Origin: Candidatus Latescibacterota bacterium
GTDB lineage: Bacteria; JAAXHH01
NCBI GenBank assembly: GCA_022823465.1
Contig: JAJEHX010000027.1
Coordinates: 1 to 61,304, forward strand
Reading direction: 5' to 3'
DNA length: 61,304 bases
Shown here piece by piece: positions 7,257-15,356 of this stretch. Each line of letters begins with the position of its first letter. Positions within the stretch are counted from its first letter, which is position 1. The notes under the pieces were generated by a model that ran no database searches, was not told the DNA's origin, and was given only the letters and a program-made list of their open reading frames with translations. Both the position numbers and the translations under genes were made by a program.

Positions 7257-9182
7257 GTGGCTGCGAAAACCTATTCCTCGCTGCCTTACACCGAACCGGA
7301 CAACCTCGTCCGGGATTTCGCCAGCCGCGGCATCGTCGCCCTTCCGCCTGAGCGTCTCGGCATCCCAGAAGAAATACATCATCGCATATATACCCGGGAA
7401 AAACAGGCCTACCTGGCAAGAAAACCGGTGACGCCCGGCGGCATACCGGACGTCCTGAAGGTCATCAACGCACCGGGCGTGATCGATGCCTGCAACCGGA
7501 TCGTGGGCAGGAACTGGGCCATCGTTCCCTTTACCCACAACGCGTCCTTCGCGAGCGGCGCCAGGGACCAGCACTGGCACAAGGACGACAACGGGCCCTA
7601 TAACGGCCGGAAGCAGCGTCACCACCAGGCCGTGCAGATCGAAATGCTGTACTATCCCCAGGACGTGACCGAAGTCATGGGGCCTACGGCCACTATTCCC
7701 TACTCGCACTACTGGACGTTTAACCACGAAGAGAACCACGATAATTTCGCGGGCGCCGATCATCTCGATTTCGAGTATCAGCTTATCGGGATGGAAGGCG
7801 TCCCGGTGAGCGGCCCCGATTCCGAATATGACTGGGAAGACGTCGTCCACCGGCGCACAGCCCATGACGTACGGATGCGGGAGGCGGTGGCGAACACGGG
7901 CTGGCCCCTCGTACAACCCTTCGAAGCCGCGCCGCTGCGGGCGGGCACCGTGCTGCTTTATTCACACAACACGTTTCACCGGGGGAACCATCGGCGGGAC
8001 GATTGGCGGCTGTGGGACAGCCATCCCCGTTTCATGTGGCGTTTCTGGATCTATCGAACCACCGAACCGGACGGACATGATGGCACCGGGGCCGGTGAAA
8101 TCGCGTGGCGCGAACTCGGCGTGGATCCCCTGACCGGGGTGGACCTGCGGGAGGCGGACGACGACACCACCGTGGTCTGGCGCTATCACAGTCACTGGAT
8201 GCAGACGGGGCGGACGCCTCCGCCGCGGCCTGAAACCACGGCGCTCTCCTCGAAGGGACGCGAAGCCGAGGCGCGGGACCTGAACGAACGGATGCTCGCC
8301 ATGGGCGACGGGGCAGAGCCCCTGCGTATCGGCGCCGCCTACAAGCTGGCCTCTATCGGGGACGACGCGCTGGCCGTCAAGCACCTCGGGGCAGCGCTCT
8401 ACAGCCACCGGGAGAGCGTCCGCCGGGCGGCGACGTACGGCCTGATCGCCGTGGGGGAACGGGCCGCGGACACCTTCATCGAAGCAACGGCCTCGCCCAT
8501 AAAATGGATCAGGAAGGCGGGGGTTTACGGTCTGGGCGACTGCGCTCCGCTCAACGAAAAGGTATTGGAGTCCGTAACCGCGCTACTCCACCGGGATCCT
8601 TCCGTCTACGTCCGCGCGGTCGCCGCGGGTACCCTCGGCTGCCTGGGACGCCGCGCCGCGGGGACGGGGACGGGTGTTCCCCTGGTCCCCCGCTGTTTCG
8701 AAGCCCTGGTCCGCAGCCTCGAACGCGAGGAGAACCGGCTGAGCATGGACCTGGCCCAGAAGCGGAGCATCAAGTTCGTGCGGCCCACCGACGAGTGCGA
8801 CGTCTGCGAGGGAAACGGCGTCGACATGGGCTTGGAGCGATTCGAGCCGGTACGGTCTGCGGTGCGGGAGAACGCCCTCTGGTCCATGGTCATCCTCTGT
8901 TCCCACGGGGCCTGCCTGGCGGGCGACGCCCTGGAATCCACTATCGATGTCTTGAAAGAGGTCGTGCGCAATGACAGGAACGTCATCTGCGTGGGATTCG
9001 CCATGGACGCCCTCAGTCGCCTGGCCCACCTGGAGGCCTCGGACTTTCCGTCTTCCCCCATCGACAGCCTGCGCAATGACCTGCTTGAGATACTCGGCGA
9101 ATCGCCCATTCGGTGCTGGGAGGCACTGGTACGCGGCGGGCTGAGCACAGAACACCTTTCCGCGTTCTCCGAGGCTGGCTAG
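7257..9182 (+). CDS. Phytanoyl-CoA-dioxygenase-like oxygenase fused to HEAT repeats
   Basis: About 641 residues from the GTG at 7257, chosen because the upstream part of the frame overlaps a TATAAT promoter box. Residues 1 to about 300 form a PhyH-type double-stranded beta helix for a non-haem Fe(II)/2-oxoglutarate oxygenase. The metal motif is HxD at H108-K109-D110 (in DQHWHKDD), with distal His 241 (NTFHRGNHRRDDWR) and a following Arg for 2-oxoglutarate. Residues about 340-640 are HEAT repeats (LRIGAAYKLASIGDDALAVKHL, VRRAATYGLIAVG, VYVRAVAAGTLGCLG) with a Cys pair in CDVCEGNG. The fusion suggests protein-substrate or partner recognition. The substrate is unknown. It stands alone, followed by the ABC-2 operon. 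Confidence 0.8.
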   Translation: MAAKTYSSLPYTEPDNLVRDFASRGIVALPPERLGIPEEIHHRIYTREKQAYLARKPVTPGGIPDVLKVINAPGVIDACNRIVGRNWAIVPFTHNASFASGARDQHWHKDDNGPYNGRKQRHHQAVQIEMLYYPQDVTEVMGPTATIPYSHYWTFNHEENHDNFAGADHLDFEYQLIGMEGVPVSGPDSEYDWEDVVHRRTAHDVRMREAVANTGWPLVQPFEAAPLRAGTVLLYSHNTFHRGNHRRDDWRLWDSHPRFMWRFWIYRTTEPDGHDGTGAGEIAWRELGVDPLTGVDLREADDDTTVVWRYHSHWMQTGRTPPPRPETTALSSKGREAEARDLNERMLAMGDGAEPLRIGAAYKLASIGDDALAVKHLGAALYSHRESVRRAATYGLIAVGERAADTFIEATASPIKWIRKAGVYGLGDCAPLNEKVLESVTALLHRDPSVYVRAVAAGTLGCLGRRAAGTGTGVPLVPRCFEALVRSLEREENRLSMDLAQKRSIKFVRPTDECDVCEGNGVDMGLERFEPVRSAVRENALWSMVILCSHGACLAGDALESTIDVLKEVVRNDRNVICVGFAMDALSRLAHLEASDFPSSPIDSLRNDLLEILGESPIRCWEALVRGGLSTEHLSAFSEAG

Positions 9183-9214
9183 GCCGCGGTCCTCTTTCTG
9201 GCTGCTTTCCGTGG

Positions 9215-9262
9215 GGGCCGCGCATCAAGCGAGGGCCGTGCATCAGGTGAGGACCGCGCTCC
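9215..9262. repeat. 18-nt tandem repeat after the PhyH-HEAT stop
   Basis: Two units (9215-9232 and 9233-9250) share GGGCCG(C/T)GCATCA(A/G)G and differ at three positions; a partial third begins at 9251. They begin 33 nt after a stop codon. Confidence 0.65.
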
Positions 9263-9305
9263 GCGATGCGTCTGGCGCTCACCACGAAGTCCCAGGTAAC
9301 CACCC

Positions 9306-10292
9306 GTGTCCCATATCCGCCTCGAAAACATCGTCAAAACCTTCCGCATCGCCCGGCGACGCCCCGGTCTCTGGGGTGCGTTCCACGGGGTACTGCGCCG
9401 GGAATACCGCACGATAAAGGCACTGGACCGCGTCTCCTTCGAACTGGAACGAGGAGAACTGGTGGGCTATATCGGTCCCAACGGGGCGGGCAAATCCACC
9501 ACCGTCAAGGTGCTTTCCGGTATCCTTGTACCCGATTCGGGGCGATGCGAGATCGATGGGCGCGTCCCGTGGCGCGACCGGATCGCCAACGCCGCCAACA
9601 TCGGCGTGGTGTTCGGCCAGCGGACCCAGCTGTGGTGGGACCTGCCCGTCATAGAATCCTTCGACCTGCTTCGGGACATCTACCGGGTCGGAAGCGGGGA
9701 TTACGCGCGGGCCAGAGACGAACTCGCGGCGCTGATGGACCTGGAGCCGCTTTACGATGTCCCCGTGCGTCAACTCAGCCTGGGACAGCGCATGCGGTGC
9801 GACCTGGCGGCGGCCCTGCTCCACGCTCCGTCGGTGCTCTTCCTGGACGAGCCCACCATAGGGCTGGACGCCGTCTCTAAGCTTGCGGTACGAGGCTTCA
9901 TCAAGAGACTCAACCGGGAGCGGGGCGTCACCGTCGTGCTGACCACCCACGACATGGACGATATCGAAGCCCTGTGCGACCGGGTGATGGTGATCGGTCA
10001 CGGGCGCATCCTGTCCGACAGTACGCTGGACGATCTGCGCGCCCGGGTCACCCGTGAGCGGCGTCTCATCATCGATCTGCTCGATGAAGACCAGACGATC
10101 GCCGATCCGGACGTCTCCTTTGTCTCGCGAAGCGGAAACCGCATACATCTGCAATTCGATCCGGACCGCGTTCAAACCGCGGCGCTGATCAGCCGCATCA
10201 CAGCCAAATACGCCATCAAGGATCTCTTCGTGGAAAACCCGCCGATCGAAGAGATCATTTCCCGGCTGTACGACGAACACGAACTCAGGTGA
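9306..10292 (+). CDS. ABC-2 type transporter ATP-binding protein (COG4586-like)
   Basis: A 328-residue nucleotide-binding subunit starting at GTG 9306. Walker A is GPNGAGKST at residues 57-65, the ABC signature LSLGQ at 157-161, Walker B VLFLDEP at 177-183, and the switch His lies in LTTHDMDD. The N-terminal extension before Walker A (RRRPGLWGAFHGVLRREYRT) is characteristic of the COG4586 group, which pairs with COG4587 and COG3694 permeases. Both permeases follow directly, at gaps of 6 nt and 3 nt, so the three genes form one operon encoding an export complex. The cargo is not known for this group. Confidence 0.92.
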   Translation: MSHIRLENIVKTFRIARRRPGLWGAFHGVLRREYRTIKALDRVSFELERGELVGYIGPNGAGKSTTVKVLSGILVPDSGRCEIDGRVPWRDRIANAANIGVVFGQRTQLWWDLPVIESFDLLRDIYRVGSGDYARARDELAALMDLEPLYDVPVRQLSLGQRMRCDLAAALLHAPSVLFLDEPTIGLDAVSKLAVRGFIKRLNRERGVTVVLTTHDMDDIEALCDRVMVIGHGRILSDSTLDDLRARVTRERRLIIDLLDEDQTIADPDVSFVSRSGNRIHLQFDPDRVQTAALISRITAKYAIKDLFVENPPIEEIISRLYDEHELR

Positions 10293-10298
10293 CCTCGA

Positions 10299-11111
10299 GT
10301 GAGCATGAATCCGTCGTTTGTTCTGCCCTACACCGCCGTGTTGAGCGCCAGATTCCGGATGCTCCTGCAGTACCGTGCCGCGGCCCTGGCCGGATTCGTC
10401 ACGCAGATCGGCTGGGGCGCGATCCGCATCATGGCCATGGAAGCGTTCTACCGTTCCACGACCGCCCCCCAGCCCATGAACCTCGAGGAGGTCGTGACCT
10501 ACGTATGGCTGGGCCAGGCCCTGCTCGGCCTGCTGCCCTGGAATCCGGATACTGAGATTCGCAACATGGTCCGTTCGGGTACCGTGGCTTATGAGCTGGT
10601 CCGCCCCGTAAACCTCTACACATACTGGTTCTCCCGTTCGCTGGCGTTCCGGATCGCGCCTACGTTGATGCGGTCCATCCCCCTTGCGATGCTCGCACTG
10701 TTGTTTTTCGGCATGCAACCGCCCGCTTCCCCGGAATCGCTGCTGGTCTGGCTGGCGGCGACCGCCGGCGCCGTATTGCTCACAACGGCGCTTACCGTAA
10801 TCCTCTCCATTACGCTGATGTGGACGATTTCCGGGGAAGGCGTGGCTTTTCTGGCCGCCCCCATCATCTACCTGCTGGCGGGCATGGTCATTCCCCTTCC
10901 GCTCTTCCCGGAGTGGGCGCAGTTCATACTCGAGATGCTGCCCTTCCGCGGCCTGTGCGACGCCCCGTTCAGGCTGTACATGGGCCACATCTCGGTGGCT
11001 GAGGCCTGGGCCGTTCTGCTTCACCAGTGGATCTGGATCTTCATCCTCGTGGGGCTGGGCGCGTGGATGCTCTCCCGGGCGAAACGCCGCCTGGTCGTGC
11101 AGGGTGGCTGA
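10299..11111 (+). CDS. ABC-2 family permease subunit (COG4587-like)
   Basis: A 270-residue integral membrane protein beginning at GTG 10299, 6 nt after the ATPase stop. About six hydrophobic segments are visible, including YRAAALAGFVTQIGWGAIRIM, IAPTLMRSIPLAMLALLFFG, ATAGAVLLTTALTVILSITLMW and FLAAPIIYLLAGMVIPLPLF. The motif YELVRPVNLYTYWFSRSLAFR, with its Arg-Pro, recurs in the second permease (RMLLRPRST). This indicates two homologous half-transporters forming a heterodimer. It would carry the membrane path for the exporter. Confidence 0.88.
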   Translation: MSMNPSFVLPYTAVLSARFRMLLQYRAAALAGFVTQIGWGAIRIMAMEAFYRSTTAPQPMNLEEVVTYVWLGQALLGLLPWNPDTEIRNMVRSGTVAYELVRPVNLYTYWFSRSLAFRIAPTLMRSIPLAMLALLFFGMQPPASPESLLVWLAATAGAVLLTTALTVILSITLMWTISGEGVAFLAAPIIYLLAGMVIPLPLFPEWAQFILEMLPFRGLCDAPFRLYMGHISVAEAWAVLLHQWIWIFILVGLGAWMLSRAKRRLVVQGG

Positions 11112-11114
11112 CCT

Positions 11115-11918
11115 ATGATGAACGCTTTCGCACTCTATATCAACTACGCGACCCTCTCCCTTCGGGGCCAGATGCAGTACCGGGTTTCCTTCATACTGGG
11201 CACGCTGGGCCAGCTGCTCGGCACCGGAGTGGAGTTCGTCGGCATTCTGGCCCTCTTCGACCGCTTCGAGAGCCTGAGCCAGTGGTCGCTCGCCGAGGTC
11301 GCCTTCTTCTACGGACTCGTCAACGTGGCCTTCGCCTTCACGGACAGTCTGTCCCGTGGGTTCGACCACGTGGGCGACCTGGTGCGAACGGGGGAATTCG
11401 ACCGCATGCTGCTCCGTCCTCGGAGCACGGTGCTGCAGTTGATCGGCAAGGAATTCACCCTGAAACGGCTGGGCCGTTTCCTGCAGGGCGGCGGCGTCCT
11501 GATCTGGTCCACACTTTACCTGGACATTGCGTGGTCCCCGTGGGTCATGGCGCTGACCGCGGTGACCGTGTTCTGCGGCGCATGTTTCTTTCTCGGTCTC
11601 TTTATAAACATCGGCACGCTGTCATTCTGGACCACGGAGACCCTCGAGCTTATGAACGTGTTGACCTACGGGGGTATCGAAGCCTCGAAATACCCGCTCG
11701 CCATCTACCGGCCCTGGTTTCGCAGGTTCTTCACCATGGTGATCCCCATGGGATGCGTGACCTATTTCCCTGTCCTGGCGATTCTCGGCCGGACCGACCC
11801 GCTGGGCACGTCCCTCGCGTTTCAGTACGCGGCTCCCCTGTTCGGCCTGCTCTATTTCATCCTTTCCCTGTTGATATGGCGGCTGGGCCTGCGGTACTAT
11901 CGTTCGACGGGCAGCTAG
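11115..11918 (+). CDS. ABC-2 family permease subunit (COG3694-like)
   Basis: A 267-residue membrane protein starting 3 nt after the partner permease. It opens with a conserved amphipathic stretch (YINYATLSLRGQMQYRVSFILGTLGQLLGTGVEF) matching the COG3694 style, then the RPRSTVLQL loop and hydrophobic helices around SPWVMALTAVTVFCGACFFLGLFI and AAPLFGLLYFILSLLIWRLGLRYY. It is the last gene of the three-gene exporter operon. No ribosome site is obvious, so translational coupling is likely. Confidence 0.87.
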   Translation: MMNAFALYINYATLSLRGQMQYRVSFILGTLGQLLGTGVEFVGILALFDRFESLSQWSLAEVAFFYGLVNVAFAFTDSLSRGFDHVGDLVRTGEFDRMLLRPRSTVLQLIGKEFTLKRLGRFLQGGGVLIWSTLYLDIAWSPWVMALTAVTVFCGACFFLGLFINIGTLSFWTTETLELMNVLTYGGIEASKYPLAIYRPWFRRFFTMVIPMGCVTYFPVLAILGRTDPLGTSLAFQYAAPLFGLLYFILSLLIWRLGLRYYRSTGS

Positions 11919-12008
11919 CGCGTACGCTGCCTCCGGACCGGCATGCGCACCAGTGCAGCGGGTCGACCGAGCGTCGGGTCTCCTGGTCCAATCGGCGCAC
12001 CGTCCTGC

Positions 12009-12035
12009 TTGACGATACCGCGGGTCCCGTATTTA
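12009..12035 (+). promoter_or_regulatory. Candidate sigma-70 promoter with a very short leader
   Basis: TTGACG (12009-12014), a 15-nt spacer and TATTTA (12030-12035); shifting to ATTTAT gives 16 nt. A start near 12042 would leave only a few bases before the ATG at 12046. Confidence 0.35.
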
Positions 12036-12045
12036 TTGGTCCGAT

Positions 12046-12537
12046 ATGGCGAACGACAGGCAATACCGATCCAACACCCTGTTCGTGGGCACCCGCGGCG
12101 TAAAGGAATACCGGGCCAGCGTGCCCGTCTGGGTGAACGATTCCGACACCGTCCTTGAGATCGGATGCGAATGGGGTACGACCACTACGATCATCGCCGA
12201 ACACGCCGCTTCCGTCATCGGTACGGATGTCAGCCCCGAGGTCATCGAACGGGCCCGGGAACGCCATCCCCACATTCGGTTCGAAGCGCTGGACGCCTTC
12301 GACGTAAGGGCAGCGCTCGAATTGAACGAGGACTTCAACAAGATATACATCGACATGTCAGGCATATCGGGCTACCGGTCCCTGCTGGACCTGATCGCCC
12401 TCCTGAACAGTTATACCGCCGTGTTGAGGCCGGAAGCGATCGTGGTCAAGAGCGGAGCCCTGAAGCACTTCGCGTCCCGTTGCATCCCCTTTGGGGATGA
12501 TGGAGGCTGGCGTGAGCGAACACGTATCGACCGGTAA
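12046..12537 (+). CDS. Class I SAM-dependent methyltransferase-like protein
   Basis: A 163-residue Rossmann-type protein. Motif I is VLEIGCEWGTTTTIIAEH (SAM binding), the acidic end of strand 2 is VIGTDVSPEVIERAR, and motif IV lies near KIYIDMSGISGY. It is shorter than most class I enzymes and has no recognisable substrate-binding insert. Its last 26 nt overlap the start region of the next gene. It sits downstream of the ABC-2 exporter on the same strand, separated by 127 nt with its own possible promoter. The target is unknown. Confidence 0.7.
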   Translation: MANDRQYRSNTLFVGTRGVKEYRASVPVWVNDSDTVLEIGCEWGTTTTIIAEHAASVIGTDVSPEVIERARERHPHIRFEALDAFDVRAALELNEDFNKIYIDMSGISGYRSLLDLIALLNSYTAVLRPEAIVVKSGALKHFASRCIPFGDDGGWRERTRIDR

Positions 12538-13252
12538 ATCGCCCCCTGCCGTGCGGCGAAAGACAGGCGTCCTCGTTCATGGATACAATCTGAACGCCGA
12601 AGGGTGGGAATCCGTGGCCTGGGGAGCACCCCCGGACCGGGCGGGCCGGGTGCCCATGGGGGTGTTCGTCGCGCTGTGCGAGCGGGCGGAGGCGATGGTC
12701 TTCGGTTCCGGCGCGTCCGCGAAGGACCGTCTGCTGGAATCCGAGGCAACGGCCCGGTTGTTGTGGGAACGATTCGATGAACTCGCCGATTTTTCGATTT
12801 TTAAAAACCACCTGCCCGAATTATCGCATCCGGATTCAGCAGGTCGATACAGGGAGCGGATCGAATCCCTGCTGCGCCTGGACACCGCATCCCAAAACAC
12901 GCGGGAGGAAATCGCCCGTGCCGGCCAGGTGTTTGTCGACCAGGACGTGGAGCGGGTCCTGCTCGTTTCGAGCCCGACCCACCTGCCGCGATGCCTGAGG
13001 GACGCCTGTACGATCTTCGAAGAGAACAGGAAACTGTCCCGGTTGAGACACGGTCTGTATGCCGTACCGAGCATTACGGGTTATGCGGGACATGTGCCGG
13101 CCGACGTCGCTATTTTCGAACCGCCGCACCGTCCGGACCGCCCCGGCCCGAACATCAGCGGCGTGGTGGCTCGTATTCATGATATTCCGGAATCCGGCCG
13201 AGAAAGATTTTCCCGGCGGCTGGATGACCTTCTGACGGAATTCAAGGTATAA
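12512..13252 (+). CDS. DUF218/YdcF-like family protein
   Basis: About 246 residues from the GTG at 12512, chosen because GGAGG at 12502-12506 sits 5 nt upstream; the frame also offers TTG and ATG codons just before. The body contains TGVLVHGYNLNAEGW near the N terminus, an acidic/Ser loop SGASAKDRLLESEATARLL, TASQNTREEIARAG (the ENT-like motif of DUF218) and VLLVSSPTHLPRCLRDA (the typical SxxxHxxR block). Proteins of this fold in E. coli (ElyC, SanA, YdcF) are linked to envelope polymers or nucleotides, but their chemistry is not settled. No signal peptide is seen. It overlaps the methyltransferase gene by 26 nt, so the two are probably coupled. Confidence 0.65.
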   Translation: MSEHVSTGKSPPAVRRKTGVLVHGYNLNAEGWESVAWGAPPDRAGRVPMGVFVALCERAEAMVFGSGASAKDRLLESEATARLLWERFDELADFSIFKNHLPELSHPDSAGRYRERIESLLRLDTASQNTREEIARAGQVFVDQDVERVLLVSSPTHLPRCLRDACTIFEENRKLSRLRHGLYAVPSITGYAGHVPADVAIFEPPHRPDRPGPNISGVVARIHDIPESGRERFSRRLDDLLTEFKV

Positions 13253-13306
13253 CAAGCGTTCGGCGACCGAACCGGGGCGCGGCTGGGCAACTGGGAGGAA
13301 CACGGC

Positions 13307-14095
13307 ATGATGACTCCGGAACAACGGTACCTGTTTGATGTGTTCGGTTACCTGCACATCGAGCATGCGCTTTCGAAGCAGGAACTCGAGTCCTGCCAGC
13401 GCGCGTCGGCCCGGTACATGAACACTTCGGAAGACAAGCTGCCGCCCGGATTCGGGATTGACGGCAAGCGGCATCTTCATGGGTTCGCCTTCGACAAGTC
13501 GCTCGAAGCGTTGACCCGGCACCCGTCGATCTGGCCCATCGTCCGGGAACTCACCAACGACAGGCCCCGGCTGATCAGCGGAACCCTCCAGGTGGACCGC
13601 CCGGGAGAACCGGCCGTGGGCGGACTGCACTGCGCCAGGGAAGGATTCGGCTGGGAGAGCACCCGCTACGAGACCCATCACGGCCGGGTTTATTGCGACG
13701 ACATTATCGTGTTCCCCTACCTGGACGACGTACTGCCGGGCGACGGCGGTCTCATCGTGCTGCCAGGGTCCCACAAGGCGAATTTCCCCCGGCCCGAAAA
13801 CCTGTTCAACAACGGACTCATGCACGGCGTGGAGGATCTCGCGCCGGGCGTGGTCAACATCACCCCCAGGGCGGGCGACATCATCGTGACCTCGGAACTC
13901 ATGACCCACGGCATCCTGGAATGGCGGCCCAGGGATCGAATCCGACGCATTCTTGTGTTGCGGTACAAGCCGCAGCACGCCGGCCTTCCCATCCCGTTCC
14001 CGGAAGAGATAAAGGCCGCGCTGTCCCCCGAGACGCTGGAACTGATCGAGACCGCCCACTACAACCACGTAAAAGACATCGTGAAGGACGACTAG
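13307..14095 (+). CDS. Phytanoyl-CoA-dioxygenase-like protein with HxA in place of HxD
   Basis: A 262-residue PhyH-family protein starting at ATG 13307, 6 nt after GGAGGAA. It shows the usual N-terminal helix (FDVFGYLHIEHALSKQEL), a core with PGDGGLIVLPGSHKANFPRP, and a distal His 201 (LMTHGILEW) followed by Arg 211/213/214 suited to binding 2-oxoglutarate. At the first metal-ligand motif the sequence reads LHCARE (H108-C109-A110), so the acid that completes the iron facial triad is absent. HxA/HxG is the arrangement known in SyrB2-type Fe/2-oxoglutarate halogenases, but related PhyH groups of unknown activity may also lack the Asp. It is followed by an enolase-superfamily gene 45 nt downstream, likely in one operon. 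Confidence 0.82.
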   Translation: MMTPEQRYLFDVFGYLHIEHALSKQELESCQRASARYMNTSEDKLPPGFGIDGKRHLHGFAFDKSLEALTRHPSIWPIVRELTNDRPRLISGTLQVDRPGEPAVGGLHCAREGFGWESTRYETHHGRVYCDDIIVFPYLDDVLPGDGGLIVLPGSHKANFPRPENLFNNGLMHGVEDLAPGVVNITPRAGDIIVTSELMTHGILEWRPRDRIRRILVLRYKPQHAGLPIPFPEEIKAALSPETLELIETAHYNHVKDIVKDD

Positions 14096-14120
14096 CATCG
14101 CAAAGGACGACCAGGACGAC
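14084..14120. repeat. Short repeat around a stop codon
   Basis: AAGGACGAC occurs at 14084-14092 and 14103-14111, with AGGACGAC at 14113-14120. The PhyH stop codon (14093-14095) lies between the first two copies. Confidence 0.4.
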
Positions 14121-14140
14121 GGCACGGAAGGAGCGGCAAC

Positions 14141-15301
14141 ATGAACATCCGGAACATCCAGGCCTTCACCGTGGATCTGTCCCGGGCCAGGAAAGCGGTA
14201 AAATCGTCGCTGCAACGGAAAGGACGCCAGCCGTCAGGCCCCATGGATCGCTATCCGGAGTACCGGGGCAGGCGTTCCGCCGCGGGGCCCGAGTGGAAAT
14301 CCGCGGCGTGTATCGTTGAGGCGGACGACGGCACTTTCGGACTGGGATTGACCCAGCAGAGCGGTCCCGTCCTGCCCATCATCAATGACCATTTCAAGAA
14401 CCTGTTGGCGGGACAGTCCGTCATGGCGACGGAAAAGTGCTACGACCTCATGGTCCGGGCGAGCGCCTCCTACGGCAGCCAGGGCGCGACCGGCTTCGCC
14501 ATCAGCGCCGTGGACCTGGCCCTGTGGGACCTGAAGGGGAAACTGCTCGGCAGGCCGGTATACGAACTGCTGGGCGGTCCGCAGAAGGAACGCATATTGT
14601 GCTACGCCACGGGATTCGATATCGAATGGTACCTCGAACTGGGGTTCAGGGCCGTAAAGCTGCCCTTGCCCTATGGACCCGACGACGGGATCGACGGGCT
14701 GAACCGGGCCGAGGAGATGGTGGCGGAGACGCGGTCGCAGATAGGCGACGATGTCGAGCTGATGCTCGACTGCTGGATGGCGCTGGACGTGGAATACGCC
14801 GTGCGGCTGGGTGAAGCGCTGAAGCCCTACCGCCTGAAATGGCTGGAGGACTTTCTGATGCCCGGCGACATGAGCGGTTTCGCCGCCGTCCGCGCGCGCT
14901 TGCCGGGCCAGGGTCTGGCCACGGGCGAGCACTGGTACCTGGCGGAGCCGTTTCTGTATGCCGCGGAACATCGGCTGGTGGATATCTTCCAACCGGATGT
15001 AAAGTGGTGCGGCGGACTCTCCGCCGCGGTCCGCATCTGCCACATCGCCGAAGCCGCCGGCCTGACTGTAGCGCCCCACGGCGCCATGAACGATCCCTAC
15101 GGCCAGCACCTGGTCTTCGCCATGCCCGCGGCCCGGTGGGGAGAACGGTCCAGCGGGGTCTCTCCGCCCGGAGTGCCTCTATCTGACATGGTCGAACTGC
15201 CGGGGTCCGCCGTGATTGAAGACGGCTATCTCACGCCCGGCGGCGGCCCGGGGTTCGGGATTGAAGCGGATCGTGCCTGGCTGGACCGCGTGACGGTCTG
15301 A
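14141..15301 (+). CDS. Mandelate racemase/enolase superfamily protein, L-rhamnonate-dehydratase-like
   Basis: A 386-residue protein starting at ATG 14141 behind AAGGAG. It has the N-terminal capping domain (to about residue 125), then a (beta/alpha)7-beta barrel with AISAVDLALWDLKGKLLGRPVYELLGG and the LMLDCWMALDVEYA strand (Asp metal ligand). It continues with RLKWLEDF (Glu ligand), ATGEHWY (third Glu ligand), DIFQPDVKWCGGLS and a catalytic-type His in VAPHGAMND. The LDCWM, QPDVKWCGGL and SGEH/TGEH blocks match L-rhamnonate dehydratase and its relatives, which remove water from sugar acids after proton abstraction. The actual sugar acid is not proven. It is adjacent to a PhyH-like gene. Confidence 0.87.
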   Translation: MNIRNIQAFTVDLSRARKAVKSSLQRKGRQPSGPMDRYPEYRGRRSAAGPEWKSAACIVEADDGTFGLGLTQQSGPVLPIINDHFKNLLAGQSVMATEKCYDLMVRASASYGSQGATGFAISAVDLALWDLKGKLLGRPVYELLGGPQKERILCYATGFDIEWYLELGFRAVKLPLPYGPDDGIDGLNRAEEMVAETRSQIGDDVELMLDCWMALDVEYAVRLGEALKPYRLKWLEDFLMPGDMSGFAAVRARLPGQGLATGEHWYLAEPFLYAAEHRLVDIFQPDVKWCGGLSAAVRICHIAEAAGLTVAPHGAMNDPYGQHLVFAMPAARWGERSSGVSPPGVPLSDMVELPGSAVIEDGYLTPGGGPGFGIEADRAWLDRVTV

Positions 15302-15356
15302 ACGCCAGTCCGTCTCGGGCTCACTCTGGACGCTGGTCCTTCTCGTGCTCACCTGG
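15302..15356. repeat. 27/28-nt tandem duplication straddling the MscS stop codon
   Basis: Unit one (15302-15329) and unit two (15330-15356) share about 23 of 28 positions. On the minus strand, the MscS stop (15321-15323) lies inside the second-read copy, so the duplication extends the end of the gene. Confidence 0.7.

Noticed and set aside
9279-11369. Long minus-strand frame (696 codons) opposite the ABC-2 operon
   Set aside because: It is antisense to three clear transporter genes, rich in Gln/His/Arg with no recognisable domain; a codon-bias shadow in GC-rich DNA.
12491-12511. TTG/ATG starts upstream of the DUF218-like gene
   Set aside because: The GGAGG ribosome site lies downstream of them and correctly positions the GTG at 12512.
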